From Euborellia annulipes (taxonomy: Eukaryota; Arthropoda; Insecta; Dermaptera; Anisolabididae), in NCBI GenBank assembly GCA_023213315.1, contig JAKCPI010024975.1, positions 176,227 through 240,226 on the forward strand: DNA of 64,000 bases. Reading direction: 5' to 3'. Shown piece by piece: positions 1-10,149 of the stretch. The position numbers and the translations under genes were made by a program. Under the pieces are notes generated by a model that saw only the letters and a program-made list of their open reading frames with translations, made no database searches and had not been told where the DNA came from. Position 1 is the first letter of the stretch. The number at the start of each line of letters is the position of its first letter.

Positions 1-536
1 CACTCTTTTTCAGATGGAAACTAACACAAAGGCCATTAAATGGTGTCGGCAGAAAACTTCATCGCTCAAGACTTTATCAAAAATATTAGCAAGAAGAATA
101 AATAAAATAAAAGTTCGTAATTAATTTAAGGAAAATATAACTAAACGCACGTGTTTCCAATGGTCTTTTCAAGAAACAACAAAAAAAAAAAATGTATTGA
201 AAATAATGTTGATAAAAGTCTTTATTTTTACTTTCTCTTTTCTATAGTGTTCCAATAATTGATAATATTAAGAACTTCGATAATAATAATAATAAAAACC
301 ACAAAAGTTTGTATAACATCTTTCAATATGAGTAATGGTTTATTTAAATACTTTTTCGAATTAAGAAAATACAGAAACGGCCAAAAATAAACAACAATAT
401 TCAATAATAGACGAAACAGCGCAAGAATATATCATAGAAGTCGTACAACCAGAGGTTTGATTTGGTTAAATCTCAATTAGCAAAAAGGTTTTAAGCAAAG
501 TAAACCTCTGGTGGTATGGCTTCTATAATATTCAAT
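1..536. other. AT-rich intergenic stretch, no feature seen
   Basis: A/T-rich sequence with short A and T runs and a small AAT repeat near 281-294. I see no coding frame, RNA gene or recognisable repeat. The last 13 bases run into the left target duplication of the SINE that follows. Confidence 0.5.
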
Positions 537-549
537 AAGCATATAGAGG

Positions 550-707
550 CCCTCGGGCTTGGTGTAGTTGGTAGCCCGCCTGACTTGTATACCAAGGGCC
601 GAGGGTTCGGATCCCAAGTAATCCGAGGATTTTATTTAAGCCATTTGGATACCAAATGTGTGTGTGAATGTGAGGGTGAGTGGGAAAAAAGTGTGAGTGT
701 TAAAAAA
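550..707 (+). mobile_element. tRNA-derived SINE (family S), internally deleted copy with 13-bp TSD
   Basis: A Pol III-type head carries an A-box-like TGGTGTAGTTGG and a B-box-like GGGTTCGGATCCC. It is followed by the family hinge (TTTATTTAAGCCATTTGG and its complement) and a TG-rich tail with AGTGTGAGTG ending in an A run. The usual middle part between hinge and tail is missing. The direct repeat AAGCATATAGAGG lies at 537-549 and 708-720, a target duplication that fixes both ends. Such duplications are typical of insertion by LINE-encoded reverse transcriptase; the partner LINE is not identified. Confidence 0.85.
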
Positions 708-720
708 AAGCATATAGAGG

Positions 721-1286
721 TTTTTATTTTTGACTGCGCCTGCCTTTCTTCCTTCTTAATCAGAGCTACATCTAATATATTTTTTTGTTTTTTGATTTTT
801 TTTTTTTTAATCATTCTAACAACTTTGATTAAAATTGATACCCTAATCTATATTGAATTAGACGAGCTTTAAGATGGATTAGTCACTAAGCATTTAAATT
901 GTGCGAGCGCTACTTTAACGATTTTGATCAACTGCCCCTATCTAGGCTTTAAAATATATATTTTCCAACTAAAAAGGTGGGCATATAATTTAAGATATAA
1001 AATTTCAAATTGATATCACATTTAATTTATGAAACTTTCACGATAAAATAAAATCTTAAGAAAAAGCTTCCTTATTTATGTAAAATCAATAACGAGAGAA
1101 TCAAATCACAGTTTCAATCCCATCTCTATACTAATCCTTTCCATTTGCTTCGAGAGAGCCAGTGTATTTGTCTGCTAAGTAAGACTTAGCATAAACAAAC
1201 ACAAGGTCTTATTCTGAGCTTGAGAAATTATTTGCAAAAAAAAGACATGGAAATAAAAAAATAAAAACTCTATGCAAAAGAAAATA
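721..1286. other. AT-rich intergenic stretch, no feature seen
   Basis: T-rich near 721-830, then mixed A/T-rich sequence. An apparent 118-residue frame across 516-872 is read through the SINE and low-complexity T runs and is not a gene. Confidence 0.45.
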
Positions 1287-1765
1287 TTTGCTTATTGGGG
1301 TTACACACAGACACACACCCACAGACAGACAAATTTGCGGAACCCACTTTTTTGGGGAGATATCACATAATTTATGAATAAATTAATGTAAATTTTCTAT
1401 GTATATAACTAGCTAGAGGTAAATTTCTTAAAGAATTTCCATGTTTTGTACAATTGAAAATTGGTCGGTAATAAGATTTTTTAATAAACAAATATGTAAG
1501 GGGGGGGTCTTTCATTTTCTCGAAACAATAGAAAATGGACTTACACCACTTACTAGCAATCATTTGGAAAATTGGTCCTGGGGGCCAATATTCGCGCCTC
1601 CCCTTAGTCTAGTCCGCGCCTCCCCAGGGAGGCGCGCCTCACAGTTTGGAAAACGCTGATATAGAGTATATCCATCAAACTTTCCGCATCGAATTTTTGA
1701 CATGATCGCAATACTTTCTCTCCATATATTTCATATGTAGGGTAAGAGAAAGTAAAAATCTACAT
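1287..1765 (+). repeat. Family A fragment, split by a hAT-like MITE
   Basis: The left part (about 1287-1345) matches the family A segment with ACACAGACAGACA and CCACTTTTTTGG. The right part (about 1657-1762) matches its 3' end: ATCCATCAAA, CATCGAATTTTTGACATG and the terminal hairpin ACTTTCTCTC / GGTAAGAGAAAGTA. The 300-odd bases between belong to another element. The 5' half and left hairpin of family A are absent. Confidence 0.6.
1355..1656 (+). mobile_element. hAT-like MITE derivative, left end decayed
   Basis: The right end (about 1550-1656) is nearly identical to 3364-3471: CCAATATTCGCGCCTCC, GGAGGCGCGCCTCACAG and a final TTTGGAAAACGCTG. The expected left terminus, CAGTGGTTTCCAAAC, is not visible. 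No target duplication could be matched. Confidence 0.55.
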
Positions 1766-2133
1766 ATTAGATATTAATATTAAAAAAAAATTTTATCGTG
1801 AAAAAATAATCTTGTGAAAGATTTTATAATTTGATTTTCGAAATTAGATTAGAAAATATAATCTAAAATAAATATGATATTCCCCTATTACTTTGATAAG
1901 ATGCAAACAAACATGACATACGTCATTGTGATCGAAGCCGAATGTCAGAGATGCTGGTTGGTATTAAATAATGATTGAGGATGAAATGAGGGAGGACAGT
2001 TCTAGTTACGCTCTTTGGTCACCGCTAATTATATCATTCAAGATTAGGCCGTAACTGATTAAATCGAACATTTCATAATTCATAAATAAATTTATATGGG
2101 AAAAAAATAAACTTGGTTTATAAAAGATTGTAG
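1766..2133. other. AT-rich intergenic stretch, no feature seen
   Basis: No coding frame or repeat of the families seen elsewhere in the window. The local GC-richer patch near 1920-2050 has no recognisable content. Confidence 0.4.
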
Positions 2134-2277
2134 TTAAGGTGCGCGTCTCGAGGTCATTGTGTTAAAAAATAATTAATTTTTTACCCTTAATTAATTAGCT
2201 GGAAACTTTCAAATGAAATGGAATAAATCCCTTGTATCTCTATGGGAAAAACTAACGCCATCTCTTGTCGCCTAGAG

Positions 2278-3471
2278 CAGTGGTTTCCAAACTTTATGTT
2301 ACCACGCCTCCCTTAAAAATATTTAATCTTATGACGCCTCCTCCTCCCCTGCCATTTTATAAAGTAATACAAAAACAAAAATTTTTAATGCTAAAAATAT
2401 ATATATATCACCGGAAACTAAATACATGTCGACAGAAAAAATCTGGTGTGACAAGCACAGTACACAACTTTCGATTACCGAAGGTAAGAGAAAGTTGTGT
2501 GCTGTGCGCCAGTCACACCAGATTTTTTTTTCAACGATAAAATTCATAATAATTACCTTTAATGAGACACTCAAGAGGGTGTGCTGGTTGACGGTGAGGT
2601 TAGGGTGGGTTACACTATATTAATTATTCACTTTGATTCACTTTAAACACAAAAAAAGAGCAGCGCCTGCATTCCGGCAACGCGCTCGACTCAACTGAAC
2701 GAGAGATTCGTCTCTCTCTTATTATAGGAATAAATAGATGAAAATAACAATTCCCTTTTTATTAAAAGTAAAAAAATACCTTTTACTCTAATCTAACTAT
2801 ATTTAGAGATGGAAAAGAATGTCAATAAGTGATTTGGAATATTCCAAGGCCTTTCTTAAACAATCAACCCTTCATCCCCCCTAATCAAAATAATAACGCT
2901 ATTTTTGAATGTTTTCTATTTATTTTGCTTCGATTTAGATAAAATAAATTTAAAAAAGTTTTTTTTAATTTTTCACTCCTTATCTAATCCTAATAAATAA
3001 AATAATTAACAATCCTATCGCCTTCGGCGAGCTTCGCGTCTAGTCAGAAAAAAATTAAAACCCTGAAAACTTCCCTGGATCCGCCTTTGGGTTTTACACT
3101 TACAAGTATAATTTTCTAGAATGAGTCTTACTTTAGGCCAGTGGTTTCCAAACTTTATGTTACAACCCCTCCCTTAAAAATATTTAATCGAATGACCTCC
3201 CCCCCCTCCCACACATTTAATAAAATAATACAAAAACAAAAATTTTTAATACTAAAAAATATACATTTATATAAAAATATTTTTTTTATTTATTCATATT
3301 TATTATTTTAATTAAAAACTCCGTCCCAGAATCTTCTAAATTATTTTATTATTTTATTTATAAAACTAGCAATCATTTGGAAAATTGATCTTGGTGGCCA
3401 ATATTCGCGCCTCTCCTTAGACTAGTCCGCGCCTCCCTAGGGAGGCGCGCCTCACAGTTTGGAAAACGCTG
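2278..3471. mobile_element. Non-autonomous hAT element with 8-bp target duplication
   Basis: The element starts CAGTGGTTTCCAAAC and ends GTTTGGAAAACGCTG, imperfect terminal inverted repeats of hAT type. GCCTAGAG occurs at 2270-2277 and again at 3472-3479, the 8-bp duplication expected for hAT. A second copy of the left end begins at about 3138, so the insertion is either a tandem of two related MITEs or a larger element with an internal end duplication. A family A hairpin sits inside at 2437-2532. No transposase frame is present. Confidence 0.8.
2437..2532. repeat. Solo hairpin of family A
   Basis: Near-perfect palindrome: AAAAAATCTGGTGTGAC at the left and GTCACACCAGATTTTTT-like sequence at the right, with nested arms GTACACAACTTTCGATTACC and GGTAAGAGAAAGTTGTGTGC. 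This is the reverse orientation of the hairpin found at the left end of family A. It is preceded by a ATGTCGACAG motif, the edge of the family A body, so the rest of the copy is probably lost. Confidence 0.7.
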
Positions 3472-3549
3472 GCCTAGAGTAACTCGGTAGTGAATCGTCT
3501 TCTAACGGTTTTTCGAGACGCGCACTAAAGATCTCGAAATTTTGACTGG

Positions 3550-4190
3550 GGTAAAAAAAAAAATTTGGTGGGTATGGGCGCCCACGTTACAACTTTGGGC
3601 TTGTCACGCCGGATTTTTTTGTGTCGAGATTTTTCGAGTTTTCGCCGTTATATTAAAATTCAAGTATAAAATTTATAAATATGGGAAAATAGCCTATTTA
3701 TTTATTTATATTTTGTTAACAAGGAAACCATTTCCCCTTTCCTATGAAGTACAAGAGTAAAGTGGGTTTCAAACAATTTTAAGAGCAAAATGAGAATATA
3801 CATTTTTAAATACCATTAAAAAATAATTGATTTTTGAATTTTAATCAAAATTGTTAGAGCAAATTTTGAGAAAATCGAAAAAAAACTGAGAAAGTACCGG
3901 TTCATCAGTAAAGTACTAGTACTTTTTGTCCGATTTTGTTCAAAAGCTTCGTGTCACATCCCAGGGGGATACCTAACTTAAATATAAAATTTCAATCTCC
4001 TGGGTCTGTTCGTTCTTGAGATATTTAGTTCACAAAGAGACACTCACACAGACACACAAACAGACCATGTTGCGATTTTGGATTCACGGGACCTCCAAAC
4101 GTGTATATCCATGAAAATCTCAATATCGAATTTTTGAAATGAATCTAATACCTTTTATATATACTACATATAAAGGTAAGAGAAAGTAAA
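3550..4190 (+). repeat. Family A copy, nearly full length
   Basis: Left hairpin (degenerate here), then the body words GAAGTACAAGAGTAAAGTG, TACTAGTACTTTTTGTCCG, AACTTAAATATAAAATTTC, an ACAGACACAC-type stretch, ATTTTTGAAATGAATC and the closing GGTAAGAGAAAGTA. The apparent short reading frame at 3542-3760 is within the repeat and non-coding in other copies. Confidence 0.75.
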
Positions 4191-4880
4191 ACTAAACACA
4201 GTTGATCTATTAAATATGTACTTTAAAAACAGCAATTTTCACTCGTAATATGATGTATAAATATTGCTTTTTCTAATCTGTTGATATCAAAACTGAACTA
4301 ATAAATAATAGGATTTGTTTTAGATATCGAATACAATACAAGTGTAATTATTGTTTTAGCTGCGAGTGAGGTTTAGGTAAATCCAGTCAGTTGAACATTT
4401 GTAGAGCTGCTTACAGCCAAAAGAGGGACATCTGTTCCTGCCCTTTTGGGCCAATAGGCCGTCGATCAAGGGTACATACAAGCTGATGGTAGCGTTTGCA
4501 CGAATGTCAGAGCCAGGTCATAAATTACCCCGATATTCCATTGGCCGTTTACGCACTATTGGCTCCCACCGACAGACAGACATGACACACTGGGCTAGGC
4601 CGGCTTTATTGCACGTTCACCTATATTTCGAGTTCCTTCAGGGCAAGTGCGGCCATTTTTTAAATCATCGAGACAGCTCAACTAAATAAATAAACCATGA
4701 GAAGAAGACACTATTGATAAAAAAAAAAAAATATAAATAAATAATTATTTTAAAAGTGAAGTATAATAAAAGAATAAAAACGCAATTTTGATCAGGAATT
4801 TTTAAATTTTTGAATTAATAAATATATAATAAACAAAGATACCGGTTTCCTATTCATTAATTGGAAAAATATTTAAATAA
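4191..4880. other. Intergenic; GC-richer patch 4365-4690 of unknown nature
   Basis: Most is A/T-rich. Positions about 4365-4690 are visibly GC-richer and end in AACTAAATAAATAAA, resembling the A-rich tail of a retroposed sequence. A short open frame (4486-4689) lies in it but matches nothing I know. It could be a LINE 3' end, an unrecognised SINE or an exon remnant. Confidence 0.3.
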
Positions 4881-5483
4881 AAAATCTGGTGTGACTGGTC
4901 GCACAACACTTTCTTTTAACTTCAGTAAGTGAAAATTATGTTATGTGCTTTTCATGTCAGATTTTTTGTGTCGATATATATTTAGTTTCTGGTGTATATT
5001 AAAATTCAAGATAGAAAATTTGTAATCATAGAAAAATATTTATTTTGTTAGCATGGCAACTATTTCTCCTATCTTTCCTATGAAGTACAAGAGTAAAGTT
5101 TAATTAAAACAATTTTGAGGGCAAACAAAATATATATTTTAAAGAGGATCTCATTAATTTATGAATTTTAATCAAAATCTTTAAAGCGAATTTAAAAAAA
5201 AAATCGAAAAATCTGAAAATCTACTTCAGTAATGTAGTAGTATTTTTTAGGCGATTTTATTTAAAATTTCACGCATCCGTGGAGTACTTAAATTGAATAT
5301 AAAATGTCAACCTCGTAGGTCATTTCCTTCATACTTTATTTTGATCACAGACAAACTATTTTGAGGGACCCACTTTTTTGGATTCATTAGACCTTAAAAC
5401 ATGTATTTCTATCAAAATCTCAACATAATGAATTCATTACTTTCTCTCTCTATATATTATCATATGTAGATAAGAGAAAGTAA
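4881..5483 (+). repeat. Family A copy, diverged
   Basis: Left hairpin AAAATCTGGTGTGACTGG ... CATGTCAGATTTTTTGTG, the body including GAAGTACAAGAGTAAAG and AATGTAGTAGTATTTTTTAGG, and the right end ACTTTCTCTCTCTATAT ... ATAAGAGAAAGTA. Substitutions and small deletions are more numerous than in the copy at 48044-48733. Confidence 0.75.
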
Positions 5484-6519
5484 TAATTGTTTTGTTTAAG
5501 CCAAAACTTATTTACTATTCCACTTAATAATGATGAAAGGATTTTATTTTATAGTTTTCTAAAAAGAATATTTTAAGCACGATCAATGAAGGTGTGTATT
5601 TAAAAGTTTAGTAAGTTAATTTAGGCCTATATCTTACTTGAAGTCCATAAAGAAAAGAAGATAAGTCTCACGCAAGGGAAGAAGATAAGCGCTATATATC
5701 TAGTTTCGTTGGCCTATAATTTGGAAATACAGTTTTATTAAGAAACAATAATTTTAAAATATTAAATAACATGGGTAGAAAGAGATAAATAGTTTATTTT
5801 TTTTTATGAGGAAAGGGTGTTGGCGTGTATTGAATTATTAATTATTAAATTAAATATAATTTAGTTGTATGGTTTTTTTGTAAGATATATTGTAAAAAGA
5901 GGGGCCGGAATGACCAAGGTCAAAAGCCGAAAAATAAATAAATAAAAAAAAAAAAAAATTAAATATAATACAAACAAATAGTTGTAAAGTATTTTTTTTT
6001 TAAAGGCGAATACATAAATATTTCTCTATACATTTCCTATGGGAGAAATCGTAACTTTAGGAATAAATAACTCAAAAAGATATAAGAATTCCGGGACACG
6101 AGTTTTTTTCCTGGACTCTCTATAACGTCCTCTATAAAACTGCAAAATTGCGTTTCAAAATTCTAACGAGAAGTCAGACAGAGCGTGACAGACGGACACA
6201 CCGCTATTATTACATATAGATATTATATATATTTTATTTATTATACAAGTATAGTGACTTGTACGAAGGTCTTATATATCATTTCCTTATTATGTCACAT
6301 ATTATCGATTCAATCTTTTTAAGCTTTCATCATGATTAAATTTCATTAAGAAAAAAAAATTACTTAATGGAATTTTCATTAAATTTCGAAAATTAATTAA
6401 ATTGTTATTAATTAATTAATACACTTTACTTTTTATTTTAGAAAGAAAAAAAAATTATTTCATAAAATGATTAAATAAAAAAATATATATATATTTTTGG
6501 TCGTTAAATTGTTAGAGAT
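5484..6519. other. AT-rich intergenic; possible retroposon tail near 5880-5960
   Basis: A short GC-richer block (GGGGCCGGAATGACC) followed by AAGCCGAAAAATAAATAAAT and a long A run at about 5895-5960 looks like the 3' tail of a non-LTR retroelement. Similar tails (GCCGAAAAAG followed by A-rich sequence) occur near 36215 and 47320. The remainder is featureless. Confidence 0.3.
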
Positions 6520-6650
6520 AAAAAAAAATGGTGTGATTGATTGCACCTGATACAACTTTCTTTTACATTAGGTAATTGAAAGTTGTGTTCTGTACTTGTC
6601 ATATCAGAATTTTTGTGTCGATATATACAAAATTTAGTTTCCCGGTTAAT
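6520..6650 (+). repeat. Family A left hairpin, isolated
   Basis: Degenerate hairpin with ATGGTGTGATTG / TTGTCATATCAG outer arms and GATACAACTTTC / GAAAGTTGTGTTC inner arms, ending in GTGTCGATATATACA and TTTAGTTTCCCGG. The body of the repeat does not follow. Confidence 0.6.
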
Positions 6651-6766
6651 TGTTCGCTACTCATCCAGCTAAAATTTATATAAATTATCAAGTAGGCTAC
6701 TAAATAAATTTGTTAGTTTGTTCATGCTGGAAGGTAGGCAACCCAATAAACCAGCTCCGAAATGAA

Positions 6767-7265
6767 TTTCTACTTTCTCTTCATAAATACGTATGTAGCC
6801 TATAGAAAGTAGTGGATTCATGTCGAAAATTCGATGTCGAGATTTTGAGATTCTCTGAATCCAAAAAAGTGCTTTTCCAAAATGGTCAGACTGTGTGTGT
6901 ATTCAATGTTAAGCATGAAGGAATTGAGCTAAGTGGCTGTAATTTTATAATTGAGTTACACCCCCCCCCCCTGGAGCGGCTTTTAAACAAAATCGGTCAA
7001 AGAGTAAGACTAGTACTTTACTAATGTACTTTTTCAGTTTTTTTTTTTTTCTATTTTTACTCCTACGATTTTGATTTAATTTCAAAAATCTATTGTTTTT
7101 TAGATGCTCTTTCAAATGTTTAATCTTATTTTATCCTTGAAATCTCGTGAAGACCACTCACTTTACTCTTGCACTTCAAAGGAAAGAAGGTTGCTATGGT
7201 AACAAAATATAAAAATTTCCGAAAGTTATGTGATGTGCGACCAGTCTCACCAGATTTTTTTCTCT
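6767..7265 (-). repeat. Family A copy, inverted, partly deleted
   Basis: Reads as the reverse complement of the family: starts TACTTTCTCTTCATAAATA, then TCATGTCGAAAATTCGATG, AGCATGAAGGAATTGAGCT, a C run at 6960-6971, GACTAGTACTTTACTAATG and TTGCTATGGTAACAAAATA. It ends with the right half of the hairpin (GACCAGTCTCACCAGATTTT). Part of the hairpin is missing. Confidence 0.7.
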
Positions 7266-7894
7266 TATTGAGCCAGATAAATTAGACTAGGAATTAATAA
7301 ATTGTTTCAAAGTGAACGGTCTATGCTCAATAGTCAATTTTTAGAAATATTTAACAATCGCACATTCCTAGTCAGTTTTAAAAGACAAATAATCGAAAAA
7401 TCAATTTAAACAAGAGATTTCATCAATTTAGCCAAGGTTAAATTTAATAAATAAAATAATGAATATTTATCTTGAAACTCGATCTTCTGAAAGATTTAAT
7501 CGGTAAGTGGTTGCATTGTCGAATTTATGCTTATCATGTAGATAACTATTTATTATTCAATTGAATATGCTTCAATTATTCAACAGTCCCCCCTTCAATC
7601 AAAACATTACCTGCCTTATCGCTCGGCTTACATATTCATATGCATTTGATAGATAAGTCTATCAATTTCGTCTAAAACATGACCCGAAAGTTGCAACGAG
7701 TGCATTTTAATCGTGTCCATGTATATTTCGGGGTGCAATAAATTATCTAGTGGTGTTATTGTTAAGCCTAGATAATGCAGCATATTGCGCCCCATTAGTA
7801 CTTAAGGGTCCATTGTCTCTAAACCATATTGCTTTTCGATTATATGAATTAAGTAACAGCTAATTATAAAGCACAACTTTAAAAATGAAATAAT
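7266..7894. other. AT-rich intergenic stretch, no feature seen
   Basis: No repeat, RNA gene or coding frame recognised. Confidence 0.45.
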
Positions 7895-7914
7895 CTAAAT
7901 ATATATATTCCCCT

Positions 7915-8420
7915 GTGTGATCAAAAAGTAGTAAGACTTTTGAAATGAAAGCGATTTTTTCAAATTTATTTTATCCCCTTCAAAGTAGTCCCCTTCCGCA
8001 ATAATACACTTATGCCAACGTTTTTTCCAATCTTCGAAACAATTGTTATACTCGATTTCCGGAATGGCCTTTAATTCCTTCAGCGATGCGGCTATCTCGT
8101 CAATCGTGTCAAAACGATGGCCACGGAGGGGCCGCTTCAGTTTGGGAAACAGCCAGAAGTCCGACGGAGCCAAATCAGGCGAATATGGCGGGGGACGATA
8201 TGAGTGGAATTTTTGGCGAAAAAGTCACTAAGAATATAAGCCGTATGAGATGGTGCATTATCGTGGTGGAAAAACCACGCGTATGGACTCACGCAAAAAC
8301 CATTTTTCAAGCAAAATTTTATGCAATTTTTTACTCATGTTAAAAATGCCGAATAAAATTTTCGGTTTTACAAAAGCAAGCGTAACACAAATACTAGTGA
8401 CGCTATGGTCTCAAAATTTG
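7915..8420 (-). pseudogene. Mariner-like transposase relic (DD34D type), frameshifted and internally deleted
   Basis: The catalytic domain of an IS630/Tc1/mariner-superfamily DNA transposase, which in intact form cuts and joins element ends in the nucleus. In one frame the minus strand reads HHDNAPSHTAYILSDFF (the second catalytic Asp). After a frameshift near 8195 it reads PYSPDLAPSDFWLFPKLK (the third) and continues to a stop at about 7895. The spacing between the two Asp residues is close to the 34 expected for mariner. The first Asp motif and the N-terminal DNA-binding domain are absent: only about 150 bp of element sequence precedes the HHDN motif, so the copy has a large internal deletion. 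Terminal inverted repeats were not resolved. Confidence 0.85.
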
Positions 8421-9559
8421 ACAGGAATGTCAGTTAGGATCCTACCAACCTAAGAAAAAAAAAAAACATCCTGAGTTGAAGACAACTCGAGTTCAAATCC
8501 ACCGCAATATGGCAATAAATTATCCAACTCTACTTGAGATGGCTTCTCCTGAGGACGGAAACAGGAACCCACCTCAGTATCATTCCCAAGAGAGTTAATC
8601 TTCAGACTAACCACAACGTGTCACTAATGACTGAGAGAGATATTATGTAAATTAAAAAAATTTTGAGTTTTCTATATTGTATACCTAGTACAACCTACTA
8701 TCGATATTGATATTGATATTGTTTCTGACGGTTGGAATTTGAGCAGAGATACGGAACGAGGAAGAGTGAGAGAGAAAGAGGGGAGTTGGGAATAAAATTG
8801 AATCAAGGGCATTTTACTTTAGCGAGGGGGCGGTTTTATTATGTGAAGCAATCGAGAGCAAATCGCGGGAAACGCACCAGCGACAAAATAGCATTATTTA
8901 TCAGACTGGTTTATTTTCAACTCTCGTTCTCAAGTCACTCCTAACTCCCTCAACAAATATATATATATATAGCTATATATGCTTGCCATCATGTGTCTTC
9001 ATGTCAAACTGCTGCTAACCCCTTTCTTCCTTTTTCTATAGTTTTTCAATTTATTTTTTGTACCGCAAGTTATACAATTTGCCGATATATATATACCGTC
9101 GTATATATGCCTTGGGTTAAGTTGTGTGTGTGCATTTCTCAAAATCTGCCAATACCAACCAAATCAAGAACTGAATAACGTCAATTTTAGTTCCTTGGTC
9201 AACGAAAATCGAAATTTACGATCCTCTAACATTAGAATTTCCTAAATAAATCACTAAATACTAGTTTTAAGAGCGATTATTAAATTTGAACTATAATCAT
9301 AATTTCTCAAATGAGGTCAAGTTGAGGTAGTCTTATAATTAAATTCTACAACCAAATCAAGGAAATCTATGATCAGCATACAATATTAATAAATTTAATT
9401 AGTAGGAAATGTTTCGGAGATTTATTACGTTTCGGTATTAATTCATATAATGTGAGAGAATTAAATTATTAAATCAAATTATAAGTACTGTTGAGTCAAT
9501 CATTATCAGTTCAATTATTAGTTTAATTAGATACGTATTTTTTTTAGAGACTTAAACTT
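8421..9559. other. Intergenic; tRNA-like fragment and AT microsatellite
   Basis: Around 8490-8503 CGAGTTCAAATCCACC resembles a Pol III B box, perhaps a SINE relic, but no A box or TSD was found. A short TA repeat lies at about 8957-8985. The purine-rich patch 8730-8880 carries a 70-residue frame with no recognisable content. Confidence 0.3.
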
Positions 9560-10149
9560 AAAAATCTGGTGTGATGGTCGCACAGTACACAACTTGGTCT
9601 TACCTTCGGTAATCGAAAGTTGTGTTCTGCGCATGGCATAGCAAATTTTTTGTGTCGACATATATTTAGTTTCCGACTGTGCGGCACATTTGAATTGAAG
9701 ATGTAAAATTTATAAAAATGAGAAAATATTTATATTTTGTTAACATGGCAACCATTTCTCCTATCTTCCCTATGAAGTAGAAGAGTAAAGTGGTCCTCGG
9801 GACTTGGTGTAGGGGTAAGCGTGCTAACCTCGTATACCGAAGGTCGCGGGTTCGGACCCCAGGCAGTCCGATGTTTTTATAAAAAAAAAAGCTTGGTGTT
9901 ACGACCCAGAGGGTACCCAAATTAAATATAAAATTTCAACCTCCAAGCTCTTTTCGTTCTTGAGATATTTTGTTCACAGACAGACACACACACACACAGA
10001 CAATGTTGCAAAAACTACTTTTTTTAATTCAGGGGACCTCAAAACGTGTATATCCATCAAAATCTCGTCATCGAATTATTGACATGAATCCTATAGCCTA
10101 CTTTCTCTCTATATCCTATATTACATATATACATAGGTAAGAGAAAGTA
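9560..10149 (+). repeat. Family A copy carrying a SINE head insertion
   Basis: Left hairpin AAAATCTGGTGTGATGG ... GTCTTACC / GGTAATCGAAAGTTGTG, then GTGTCGACATATATTTAG, CATGGCAACCATTTCTCC and GAAGTAGAAGAGTAAAGTGG. It resumes after the SINE at GCTTGGTGTTACGACCC and ends GGTAAGAGAAAGTA. The segment from TTTGAGGGC to TTGTTCAAAAG is missing, replaced by the SINE. Confidence 0.75.
9793..9890 (+). mobile_element. SINE (family S), head only
   Basis: CTTGGTGTAGGGGTAAGCG (A box region) and GCGGGTTCGGACCCC (B box region) followed by CAGTCCGATG and a short A run. The hinge and tail are missing. It replaces a central piece of the surrounding family A copy. Confidence 0.7.

Larger units (their letters stand above)
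2134..3530. mobile_element. TTAA-flanked MITE (family T), interrupted by a hAT element
   Basis: The left terminus is TTAAGGTGCGCGTCTCGAG at 2134-2152. The right terminus, AACGGTTTTTCGAGACGCGCAC, decays at about 3529. Between them lie TTGTGTTAAAAAATAATTAA and TTAATTAGCTGGAAA, then ACTAACGCCATCTC, shared with the uninterrupted copy at 52009-52396. Positions 2278-3471 are a later insertion. Both families with TTAAGG ends in this window could use TTAA as target, but no known superfamily is assigned. Confidence 0.65.

Noticed and set aside
516..872. 118-codon frame on the plus strand
   Set aside because: It reads through a SINE with its own target duplication and then a T-rich tract, so it is a chance frame.
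3550..4190. Family A as a Helitron
   Set aside because: There is a terminal hairpin, but it lies at the very end rather than just before a CTRR terminus, and no 5' TC start or A-T insertion site could be shown. Left unclassified.
9061..9180. Promoter-like A/T blocks and TATA words in several intergenic tracts
   Set aside because: At this base composition such words are expected by chance; no gene start lies nearby.
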